Program-made: the position numbers and the translations under genes
In this document: piece by piece, positions 8,319 through 16,098 of the stretch
Layout of the letters: the number at the start of each line of letters is the position of its first letter
How positions within the stretch are numbered: position 1 is the first letter of the stretch
The notes under the pieces: model-generated
Databases searched by the model: none
The model's input: the letters and a program-made list of their open reading frames with translations, nothing else
What the model was told of the DNA's origin: nothing
Origin: Bacteroidia bacterium
GTDB taxonomy: Bacteria > Bacteroidota > Bacteroidia > Cytophagales > Cyclobacteriaceae
DNA length: 49,014 nt
Reading direction: 5' to 3'
Assembly: GCA_030430675.1 (NCBI GenBank)
Contig: JAUIKU010000007.1
Coordinates: 1-49,014, forward strand

Positions 8319-11300
8319 CCTGGTCAGAACTTAACTGATCGTACAACCTGTCGAGGTCTTCCTGACTGAGACCAGAATCATCAAAGCTATTCTGATCACC
8401 GCTAGTGACAGAAACAACGTCTGTTTTCGTACCACTGTCACCTTGTTTATTGTCAATGGCCTTTGCCAGTTCCTGTATGCTTTGATACTCAAACAAAAAG
8501 TCGGGAGACATGTGTAAGCCCATTTCCCTGGCTTTAGCTACAATATGGATACTAATAATGGAATCGCCTCCCAGTTCAAAAAAATTATCTGTGGTACTGA
8601 TCGTTTCAAGCTTCAGCGCTTCCTTCCAAATTTCCAATAGTTGCTCTTCGGTCCGGTTGAGCGGGTGTATCCGGGTTGATTGGGTGGTATTTATACTGGC
8701 CGGCTCCGGCAAATTTTTTACAGCTATTTTCCCATTGGGCAACCTGGGAAACTTCTTTACTACCACTATGACAGATGGGACCATATATGTGGGTAATTTA
8801 GCTTTAAGATGGTCCTTGACCACAGCAGAAGTCAGGTCTTCCGAACCACTAACATAACCGATTAATCGTGAGCCTTTGTTTTCCTGGCCCACCTGGTGGA
8901 AAGCCCCCTCATTTGACAAACTGGTGGTAGATATAACCAATGATTCCTTCACTCCCGGGTAGCTATTTAGTGCATTCTCTATCTCTCCGGGCTCTATTCT
9001 GAAGCCCCTGATCTTTAGTTGACTATCAACACGACCCAGGTAGTCAATAGTTCCATCAAGATTAAAAGTGCCCAGGTCACCGCTTTTATACATTTTTGCC
9101 AGGGGTTGGCGGACGAAAGCATCCTTGACAAACTTGGCCTCGGTTAAATGGGGTTTGTTCAGGTATCCGGCGGAAACTCCTTCTCCGCCAATATATAATT
9201 CTCCCGCAACTCCTGGGGGGACAAGCTGTTGGTCCTTATCCAGAATATATATGGGAGCATTGGGCAGGGGTCGGCCGATTGGCACAAATGGGTAGTTGTC
9301 CTGAGCTTTTATGGGCTGCACCGAGCACCACACCGTTGCTTCAGTGGGTCCGTATTCATTAAAAAGCAGGCATTCTTTAAGTTTTTCATGATGCAGCAGA
9401 CCAACTTCAACCGGACATACTTCTCCTGCTACAATCACTGTGTTTAAACACTGTAATTTTTCCGTCTGTCCAAAGGACAGAATTAGCCGGTACAATGAGG
9501 GCAACAACAAGATATGCGTGACCCGGTGTTTTGCAATTAGTCCAATAAGTTTTTCAAGATCTTGCTCGATTTTGTTGTCAGGTAAAATCAGGGTGCTCCC
9601 CACACTAAGCGTCCAGTAAATGCCTGCTACCGAACTGTCAAATGCATAGGAGGACAACAGTAAAAATGCTCCGGGTTGCTTTTGATAATACCTGTGCCTC
9701 GATACCGTGCTGTGCAACAGGTTCCTATGGGTGACTTTTACACCCTTGGGACCGGCGGAGCTTCCGGAGGTATAGATTACATATGCCAGGGAGGTTTGGG
9801 CTATTTCCGGCAAATCAATACTGCCTGTATCTTTGGATTCCTCAACATCTTCGTAGATCATGGCGTCTACTCCTGTCGAAGCAAATTTGTTAGCTAATTT
9901 CTTTTGAACCAGAACCGTATCAATGGCGGCATTCTCAATCATATAGTTGATCCGCTCCTCAGGGTAATCCGGATCAATAGGGATGTAGGCCATTCCCGCT
10001 TTCATAATTCCCAGCATGCCGATCAACATTTCAACCGTTCTAGCAGTGCACAGTCCAATCAATTCCACTTCTTTCGAACCATGATGAAGTAGATACTTAG
10101 CAAAATGTTCGCTCTTTTCATGTAATGCACCATAGGTCAGCTGCTGGTCCGGGGCGATCACGGCAATTTTGCCGGGGCTGTCCACAGCATGCCGGGTAAT
10201 CAGGCTTACGATGTCCGTTTCTTCCAATGAGTATTTGCCAGAGCTGCTCCAATGGTTTACGATTTCATGGTATTCCGATTTTTCCAGCATCGGCAACTTC
10301 CCGATTGGAACAGAAGGATCCTCCAGGACGCCGTTGATTAAATTGGTAATATGGTGCTGTATATTTTCAATGGCCTCTTTGCTGAATAGCTCTGTGGAGT
10401 ATTCTAAGGTTAGATCCAGGGAATGGTCTGATTCTGCTACATAAAATGTCAGGTCAAATTTGGATATGCCCAGATCCATATGCCGATAGGTGATCTCAAT
10501 CTCATCTCCGAACCCTGGTGTTTCCGAATTCCTGTGGTATAGAAACATTACCTGGAACAGTGGGTTAGTACCAGGGTGGCGCTCCGGCTGAAGTTCCTGC
10601 ACCAATAGTTCGAAGGGAACATTCTTGTGTTGAAAACCTTCGATTACTGTTTTCCTGACTTCAGCCAGTACCTGAAGAAAGCCCAGGGATCCGTGAATAC
10701 TGGTCCGAAAAACCAGCGTCTCATTGAAAAAACCTATCATCTTTTCCAACACTGTTCTATCCCTATTGTTGACAGGAGCTCCAACCAATAAGTCCGACAA
10801 ACCGGAATACCGATACAACAGCACCTTATAGACTGACAGTAATAGCACGAACATGGTGCAATCCATCTGTTGACAAAGTACTCTCAGTTTTTTAGTAATC
10901 TCAGAGGATACTTTCCATTCCGATAAACCTCCTTTGAATGTTACAGCCCCGGATCTGTTACTGCGGGCCAAAAGTTTGATTAAAGGTAATTCACCGGAGA
11001 GTTTGTCTTTCCAGTAGGATAGATCCTGCTGAAATACCGTTTGATTGCGCTGCCAATAGGCAAAATCACGGTATTGTACCGGTAGTGTGGATAGTTCTTC
11101 ACCACGGTAGGCCCTGGCCCACTCTTCTCTCATTAGCATGCTCGACCATTGATCGGTAATCATATGATGCAGGGTGAGCACCAGATCAAATTTGAAGTCA
11201 GTTTGTTTAAGCACAGAGATCCTAACCAAAGGGCCCTGTTGTAAATCAAATGGCTTATTCGCTTCCTCTCTGGCCAGCGTGTCGAAGCTTTCAGGTGAAA

Positions 11301-11667
11301 GCATGACCGTAGGGATAATGTTTAGCTCTATCCTTGGCTCAGCATGCACCAACTGAACCGGGGTTCCATCTGTCAAAGGGAAGGTGGTGCGCAGTATTTC
11401 ATGTTTTAATACCACTTTTTCGAAGCTTGCAATTAACCTTTCCAGGTCTGGTTTTCCCGAAAAAGAATATCGTTCTACATAATGATAAAAAGGACTTTTT
11501 GGGTTTAACTCCTGTAAAAAGTAGATTCGTTGCTGTCCGAAAGAAAGTGGAATGCCGATGTCATCCGGGGCCGGACCTATATCCTTGGAATTTCCATCCT
11601 GATTCAGGGATAGCCACTGCTGAAGCAGCTGATCACTTTCCTTCTTCCTGGAATCACCATGGCTCAT
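8305..11667 (-). CDS. NRPS elongation module C-A-PCP
   Basis: 1120 residues. The condensation domain (about 38-470) has HHMITDQW (His168, Asp172), with Gln in place of the usual Gly after Asp. The adenylation domain (about 485-985) has A3 written YTSGSSAGPKG (632-642; canonical YTSGSTGxPKG), then NEYGPTEAT, YKSGDLG, IRGFRIEPGEIE and a terminal NGK. The PCP has FFELGGDS with Ser1036. Pocket residues read by alignment to GrsA give D-S-A-L-I-A-E-V-W-K, which I cannot assign to one amino acid. The C-terminal 25 residues are acidic with a helical LSQEDLDRLYDQL, a plausible docking segment for the next protein, whose start it overlaps by 14 bases. Activates and adds one residue to the growing chain. 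Confidence 0.94.
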   Translation of the reverse strand: MSHGDSRKKESDQLLQQWLSLNQDGNSKDIGPAPDDIGIPLSFGQQRIYFLQELNPKSPFYHYVERYSFSGKPDLERLIASFEKVVLKHEILRTTFPLTDGTPVQLVHAEPRIELNIIPTVMLSPESFDTLAREEANKPFDLQQGPLVRISVLKQTDFKFDLVLTLHHMITDQWSSMLMREEWARAYRGEELSTLPVQYRDFAYWQRNQTVFQQDLSYWKDKLSGELPLIKLLARSNRSGAVTFKGGLSEWKVSSEITKKLRVLCQQMDCTMFVLLLSVYKVLLYRYSGLSDLLVGAPVNNRDRTVLEKMIGFFNETLVFRTSIHGSLGFLQVLAEVRKTVIEGFQHKNVPFELLVQELQPERHPGTNPLFQVMFLYHRNSETPGFGDEIEITYRHMDLGISKFDLTFYVAESDHSLDLTLEYSTELFSKEAIENIQHHITNLINGVLEDPSVPIGKLPMLEKSEYHEIVNHWSSSGKYSLEETDIVSLITRHAVDSPGKIAVIAPDQQLTYGALHEKSEHFAKYLLHHGSKEVELIGLCTARTVEMLIGMLGIMKAGMAYIPIDPDYPEERINYMIENAAIDTVLVQKKLANKFASTGVDAMIYEDVEESKDTGSIDLPEIAQTSLAYVIYTSGSSAGPKGVKVTHRNLLHSTVSRHRYYQKQPGAFLLLSSYAFDSSVAGIYWTLSVGSTLILPDNKIEQDLEKLIGLIAKHRVTHILLLPSLYRLILSFGQTEKLQCLNTVIVAGEVCPVEVGLLHHEKLKECLLFNEYGPTEATVWCSVQPIKAQDNYPFVPIGRPLPNAPIYILDKDQQLVPPGVAGELYIGGEGVSAGYLNKPHLTEAKFVKDAFVRQPLAKMYKSGDLGTFNLDGTIDYLGRVDSQLKIRGFRIEPGEIENALNSYPGVKESLVISTTSLSNEGAFHQVGQENKGSRLIGYVSGSEDLTSAVVKDHLKAKLPTYMVPSVIVVVKKFPRLPNGKIAVKNLPEPASINTTQSTRIHPLNRTEEQLLEIWKEALKLETISTTDNFFELGGDSIISIHIVAKAREMGLHMSPDFLFEYQSIQELAKAIDNKQGDSGTKTDVVSVTSGDQNSFDDSGLSQEDLDRLYDQLSSDQDEQD

Positions 11668-11702
11668 ATTTCTCCCGGTTTTAATGACAGCACTGAAAGG
11701 TA

Positions 11703-12974
11703 CTATACAATTTTGTTCAGGATTTTAGCATAAACTTTCTCCACGAAATTGTCCAATGGCAGATCCACACCCAGGCTGCGATCAAAAAACCAGCTCAGCG
11801 CTACCAGGATTAAAAACATGGAACCATAAACTAACACCGGACGATAAACTATTGTTTTTCGCATCAGAAACAATACAGGAAAAATAATACATACTATCAT
11901 GATTTGCCCTACTTCTACCCCCAGGTTAAATCCCAGCAATGACAATACCATGTAATCTCCACTTAGGCCGATATCGCCCAGTACACTGGCAAAACCAAAT
12001 CCGTGAAAAAGACCAAAAACAAAGGCAATGATCCATTCTTTGCCATGTGAAAGCAGCGGGTATATATTGTGAAACGCCGCTAAGGCAATTGAAAGTGCAA
12101 TAACCGATTCTACCAGAGCTGAAGGAAGCTTGATAATTTCTAACGCAGCCAGGCTGAGCGTAATGGTATGGGCAATGGTAAAAAAAGTAACAATCTTTAT
12201 TACGTAAATAAAAGCTGTTTTAAAGCCGTCAACTGGCTGCCAGGCAGAGGCATAAGGTTTTAAGAACCCCGGGAAAAAGTTGTTAGATGTGCCGGATCCG
12301 GGTATTTCCAGGCCATCGCCAGTATCTCGTCTCACTACCGCCGGCAACAGCAGTGCTAAAAGAAAAAGTATATGATCCAGACCGATGTATATATGATGAG
12401 TCCCGCTTTTAACCATGGCTGTAAATCCATTCATCACCGAAGAGCCGGACAAATCCAAATGTTGACTGGTTTGATCCGGACTGAAGATCAGTGATACATT
12501 GGCTTCGTTGTTGTGAATGCCCGCCTCCCAGTGATACTCGATAACCTGTAGGCCCAGATGGGTACGGTCAATATCGAAGAGAACGCTGTAATCGATATCC
12601 AGTCCCTGGGGAGATTCTTCCATGTTTTGCAGGGAAAAATAAAGACGGACAAAATCACCCAGATCAATGGATAAAATCTCGGAGTCTTCAAATGCTATGG
12701 CATGGCTTCCGGCCGCTGAGCTAAACTGTACATGCTGCTGATAATATCGATGTATTTCCGCCAGGTAGGGTTCGATATCTTCCACCGTGAGCTCCCGTTG
12801 CAGCTTTATTCCAAGGACCCTGCTAAGATCATCGGAGTTGATCTCAAAGTGACCGCCTACGCCATGATCATATATTCGCAGGAAAATATAGCTTTGATTT
12901 GGGGCGTGTGCCAACATTCCGGCAGATGAAATAACTAATAGAAGAATTGTAAATAGTATAATTTTTGTTTTCAC
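11703..12974 (-). CDS. HupE/UreJ-family membrane protein
   Basis: 423 residues: signal peptide 1-22 (ending LAHA), an extracytoplasmic beta-rich domain to about residue 185, then a membrane domain of about seven helices. The start of the membrane part, GTHHIYIGLDHILFLLALLL, and FTIAHTITLSLAAL later are hallmarks of the second HupE/UreJ group. Classical HupE/UreJ proteins are linked to nickel or cobalt uptake, but members of this longer group are mostly uncharacterised. The gene sits 18 bases after the ABC exporter and 35 bases before an NRPS gene, so it is very likely cotranscribed with the biosynthetic genes. Together with the TonB receptor in the other arm it points to metal handling. Metal identity is unknown. 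Confidence 0.85.
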   Translation of the reverse strand: MKTKIILFTILLLVISSAGMLAHAPNQSYIFLRIYDHGVGGHFEINSDDLSRVLGIKLQRELTVEDIEPYLAEIHRYYQQHVQFSSAAGSHAIAFEDSEILSIDLGDFVRLYFSLQNMEESPQGLDIDYSVLFDIDRTHLGLQVIEYHWEAGIHNNEANVSLIFSPDQTSQHLDLSGSSVMNGFTAMVKSGTHHIYIGLDHILFLLALLLPAVVRRDTGDGLEIPGSGTSNNFFPGFLKPYASAWQPVDGFKTAFIYVIKIVTFFTIAHTITLSLAALEIIKLPSALVESVIALSIALAAFHNIYPLLSHGKEWIIAFVFGLFHGFGFASVLGDIGLSGDYMVLSLLGFNLGVEVGQIMIVCIIFPVLFLMRKTIVYRPVLVYGSMFLILVALSWFFDRSLGVDLPLDNFVEKVYAKILNKIV

Positions 12975-12992
12975 GGCACGGGGCTTTATTGG

Positions 12993-14717
12993 TTAGGAGA
13001 GGTTGGCCATCTCTCGAAAGGTTTCATTTTTTTCCAGCAGCTCCTGGTATTGACCAACCGCTTTCAGACGTCCCTGTTCCAGGAAATAAATACAATCCAC
13101 ATGCCTTACAGTAGAAAGTCTATGTGCGATAATTATCACTGTAAGATTTCCTGCCAGGTTCTTTAAAGCCTTTATTACGGCATTTTCGGTGATGCTGTCC
13201 AGTGCGTTGGTGGCCTCATCGAGAATAAGTAGTTGGGGCTCCCGGTAGAATGCCCGGGCCAGACCCAGGCGCTGTTTTTGACCACCACTTAGACGGACTC
13301 CCCGGTCACCAATCAGGCTTTGGTACCTATTTGGCAAATCGTCGACAATAAACTGATGCAGGTTTGCCAATCTGGCGGCGGATTCCACTTTTGATATGTC
13401 AATTTCCTCATCGTTTTGCCCAATGGCGATATTGCGTGCCACTGTATCATCGAATAAGAAGATATCCTGTGGTACATACCCTATTTGAAGGTTCCAGGCA
13501 CGAGAGTTTAGGCTATCAAGTGCATTGTTATCGATTAAAATGCTTCCTTGCTGAGGTTGCAACAAGCCCACTAAAAGATTGACAAGGGTGGTTTTACCAG
13601 CTCCAGTGGGACCAACCAGCGCTATTGTACTACCCTTGGGAATATTCATATTTATATTCGCCAGGATGGGGCTGTTGTCATATCCGAAGCCCAGGTTGTT
13701 TACCTGGATCTGGTTTTGTAGCAGGGGAAGATGCTGGTGGCTTTTTTCCAGAGACTGGTAAACCGGTTCCAGTTGTAGATCGTGAAAGATTTTATCTACT
13801 GTGGGCATGGAATGTCGCAAACTGGCGGCTGCCGCAAAGGCTTTCTGCAATGCCGGTAACAAGCGGTATCCGGCCAAAGCATACAGTGTTAAAATTGGGA
13901 TCAGTGATTTGACATCACCGGAAGTGATCAGTAAATAAAGCGTAATTCCCAGAATACCACCAAAAGCCAGCACCTCTATGAGATATCTTGGAGTTTGAGC
14001 GATAATGTAGACCAGTGGGTGAATTCGGATCAACCTGGAAGAAATTTTCTTATACCGCTCATAGAAAAATGATTCCGCGCCGTAGACCCTTACTGTTTTT
14101 ATTCCGGACAGAACCTCGGTCAGATACTTTAAAAGTCCTTCATTGGCGGCAATTCGTTCTTCCCCTAACCTGCTTAGCAGTTTGCGCGATACCCGGTAAA
14201 TCAATAAATAGGAAACACCCAGTATTCCCAATACGATCACTGCCAATTTGGGATCTACCCATAACAACAGGGCAAAAATTACCAGTACGATCAGGCTTCT
14301 GGCGGCCAATTCTATTATTGGAATAAGCACTTCTGTAGTGAGTCTCATGGCCTCTACCGTGGTTTTATTGAGCAACTCGGAAACACTGTTATTAAGAAAA
14401 TACTCATAAGGGCAGCGCAAATAATTGTGTAAAAGACGAATGCTTACGTTGTGGGCGATCTGCCAGGCAAACTTGTGTTGCAGCCAAACGGTAAAGGCGG
14501 AAAAGGCGTTTCCCAAAGTCAACAGCACTACCACTGAAAACCCGGTACCGATGAGTCTGGAACGGTCGGTATGCAGACCAAGCCAGTAATAAAAATTTCG
14601 TAAGTATTGGTTCTCCGTGATAGTTTCCGGTTCGGCTACCAATTGCATAAACGGAAGAATTGAGGCAATTCCAATCACCTGAAGCAAGGCCATGATCACC
14701 AGCGCCAGGAATAACAT
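12993..14717 (-). CDS. ABC transporter, fused permease and ATPase
   Basis: 574 residues: six transmembrane segments in the first 310, then the nucleotide-binding domain with Walker A GPTGAGKTT (369-377), Q-loop VPQD, signature LSGGQKQR (from 476), Walker B LLILDEAT and switch His532. It is an exporter half-transporter expected to act as a homodimer in the inner membrane, and by position is the likely exporter of the peptide product or an intermediate. The ATG at 14717 is the first available, yet the same frame runs upstream for 23 codons and reads LTSSERLRLG just before it, which looks like the normal amphipathic N-terminus of this family. No ATG, GTG or TTG exists there, so a rare start (for example ATT at 14759) is possible. 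Confidence 0.93.
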   Translation of the reverse strand: MLFLALVIMALLQVIGIASILPFMQLVAEPETITENQYLRNFYYWLGLHTDRSRLIGTGFSVVVLLTLGNAFSAFTVWLQHKFAWQIAHNVSIRLLHNYLRCPYEYFLNNSVSELLNKTTVEAMRLTTEVLIPIIELAARSLIVLVIFALLLWVDPKLAVIVLGILGVSYLLIYRVSRKLLSRLGEERIAANEGLLKYLTEVLSGIKTVRVYGAESFFYERYKKISSRLIRIHPLVYIIAQTPRYLIEVLAFGGILGITLYLLITSGDVKSLIPILTLYALAGYRLLPALQKAFAAAASLRHSMPTVDKIFHDLQLEPVYQSLEKSHQHLPLLQNQIQVNNLGFGYDNSPILANINMNIPKGSTIALVGPTGAGKTTLVNLLVGLLQPQQGSILIDNNALDSLNSRAWNLQIGYVPQDIFLFDDTVARNIAIGQNDEEIDISKVESAARLANLHQFIVDDLPNRYQSLIGDRGVRLSGGQKQRLGLARAFYREPQLLILDEATNALDSITENAVIKALKNLAGNLTVIIIAHRLSTVRHVDCIYFLEQGRLKAVGQYQELLEKNETFREMANLS

Positions 14718-14985
14718 TCCCAGTCGAAGCCTCTCGGATGAGGTCAGTATTTGTCCAATCTTTTCGATTTGCCGTTTAGTTTGGTATCAGTTGATTTCAG
14801 GCTGTCTTTGAAAAAAGACCAGATTGTAAGTTAAGCATATATCCTTTCATATAAAAATGTTCTAATTTATAATTAAAATCGTCATATTTTCATTAACTTA
14901 CCTATCCTTTTGTCCTTAAATCCGGACATTTTATAAACATACTTCTTGGTAAAAGGTTAATAGAAACAGCAATAAATTTTTCAAT
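14718..14985. promoter_or_regulatory. divergent promoter region of the NRPS cluster with inverted repeat
   Basis: 268 AT-rich bases separate the two biosynthetic arms and must hold both promoters. TGTCC (14911-14915) and GGACA (14924-14928) form an interrupted palindrome with an 8-base spacer, a plausible operator size. No exact TAnnTTTG box was found on either strand, so the promoters may use another sigma factor or depart from consensus. The regulator is not identified; none lies inside the cluster. Confidence 0.4.
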
Positions 14986-16080
14986 TTGGAAAAAGCAAAC
15001 GATACCACTTTAATACTTCAGGGGTCGGACGTCGAGTCAATAATTCAGCATCATGGTTTGAATAAAATTATGGATGTCTTAATTGAACGATTGCAAGATG
15101 CCATAGCCTCCTACCTCCCGGATAAAATACAGATTCCGGTACGCTCGGGACTTCACTACCAGCATCCTCATGATGGTTTAATAGAGTGGATGCCCCTGTT
15201 GCATACCGGGGAACAGGCAATAATTAAGGTGGTGGGTTATCACCCATTCAACCCTGAGGTTTATCAAAAGCCCACCATACTTTCGACAGTTTCGTCGTAC
15301 GATGTAAGTACTGGCCATCTGACTGCGGTAATTGATGGTGTTTTGTTGACTGCAATCAGAACAGGTGCGGCCTCGGCAGTAGCCAGTAAATACCTGGCAC
15401 ACCCTCAAAGTTCGGTGCTGGGCATCATTGGGTGTGGCGCGCAGTCAGTAACCCAGTTACATGCACTGGCCAGGGTATTTCCCATTAGAAAGGTCCTGAT
15501 TTATGATATTGACCAGGCTGCGATCAATTCTTTTGCTTCGCGCATTGAACCCTTGCAACTCGATGTTGAGATCGTTGCTAAAGAAGCCAATCAAATAGCT
15601 GAAGAAGTAGATATTTTAGTTACCGCCACCACTGTAGAGGTTGGAGGCCGCCCCTTGTTCGAACAACTAAATACCAGATCCCACCTACATATTAATGCCG
15701 TGGGCTCTGACTTTCCAGGCAAGGTTGAGTTACCACTGGACCTGTTGAAAAGGGGTTTCGTCTGCCCGGACTTCCCGGAACAGGCCCGGGAGGAAGGAGA
15801 ATGCCAGATGCTGCAGGAGCAGGAGATTGGACCTTCCTGGGTGGAGGTTATTAAAAACTACGCAGATTACAAACACCTGCCATCAATGTTGACAGTGTTT
15901 GACTCAACCGGCTGGCCATTGGAGGACCTGGTGCTGATGGAAATGTTCATCGCATACGCCCGGGAGTTAGGCGTGGGACAAAAAGTAGCACTTGAACTTG
16001 TTTTGGAAGATTCGAAAAGCCCATACCAATTTATCAATACCAAGAATGCGCAGATTAAGGTTACTAAATCTGCCGGTTAA
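14986..16080 (+). CDS. ornithine cyclodeaminase family protein
   Basis: 364 residues. Ornithine cyclodeaminases convert L-ornithine to L-proline and ammonia using bound NAD. Seen here are RTGAAS (125-130), the dinucleotide loop GIIGCGAQS (146-154) and GSDFPGKVEL with Asp242, matching the GxDxPGKxEl segment that carries the catalytic Asp in true cyclodeaminases. Translation appears to start at TTG: a later ATG (15071) would remove the conserved first helix, and no ATG lies in frame upstream. First gene of the plus arm, 18 bases before the TonB receptor. Proline supply fits the prolyl-AMP-ligase and prolyl dehydrogenase downstream. The related SbnB enzymes for diaminopropionate are an alternative, but no SbnA-type partner is present in the window. 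Confidence 0.88.
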   Translation: MEKANDTTLILQGSDVESIIQHHGLNKIMDVLIERLQDAIASYLPDKIQIPVRSGLHYQHPHDGLIEWMPLLHTGEQAIIKVVGYHPFNPEVYQKPTILSTVSSYDVSTGHLTAVIDGVLLTAIRTGAASAVASKYLAHPQSSVLGIIGCGAQSVTQLHALARVFPIRKVLIYDIDQAAINSFASRIEPLQLDVEIVAKEANQIAEEVDILVTATTVEVGGRPLFEQLNTRSHLHINAVGSDFPGKVELPLDLLKRGFVCPDFPEQAREEGECQMLQEQEIGPSWVEVIKNYADYKHLPSMLTVFDSTGWPLEDLVLMEMFIAYARELGVGQKVALELVLEDSKSPYQFINTKNAQIKVTKSAG

Positions 16081-16098
16081 CCATAATTAAACACAACT

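Noticed and set aside
14986-16080. SbnB-type enzyme for diaminopropionate
   Set aside because: No SbnA-like partner is present and the GxDxPGKxEL segment suits a cyclodeaminase; kept only as an alternative.
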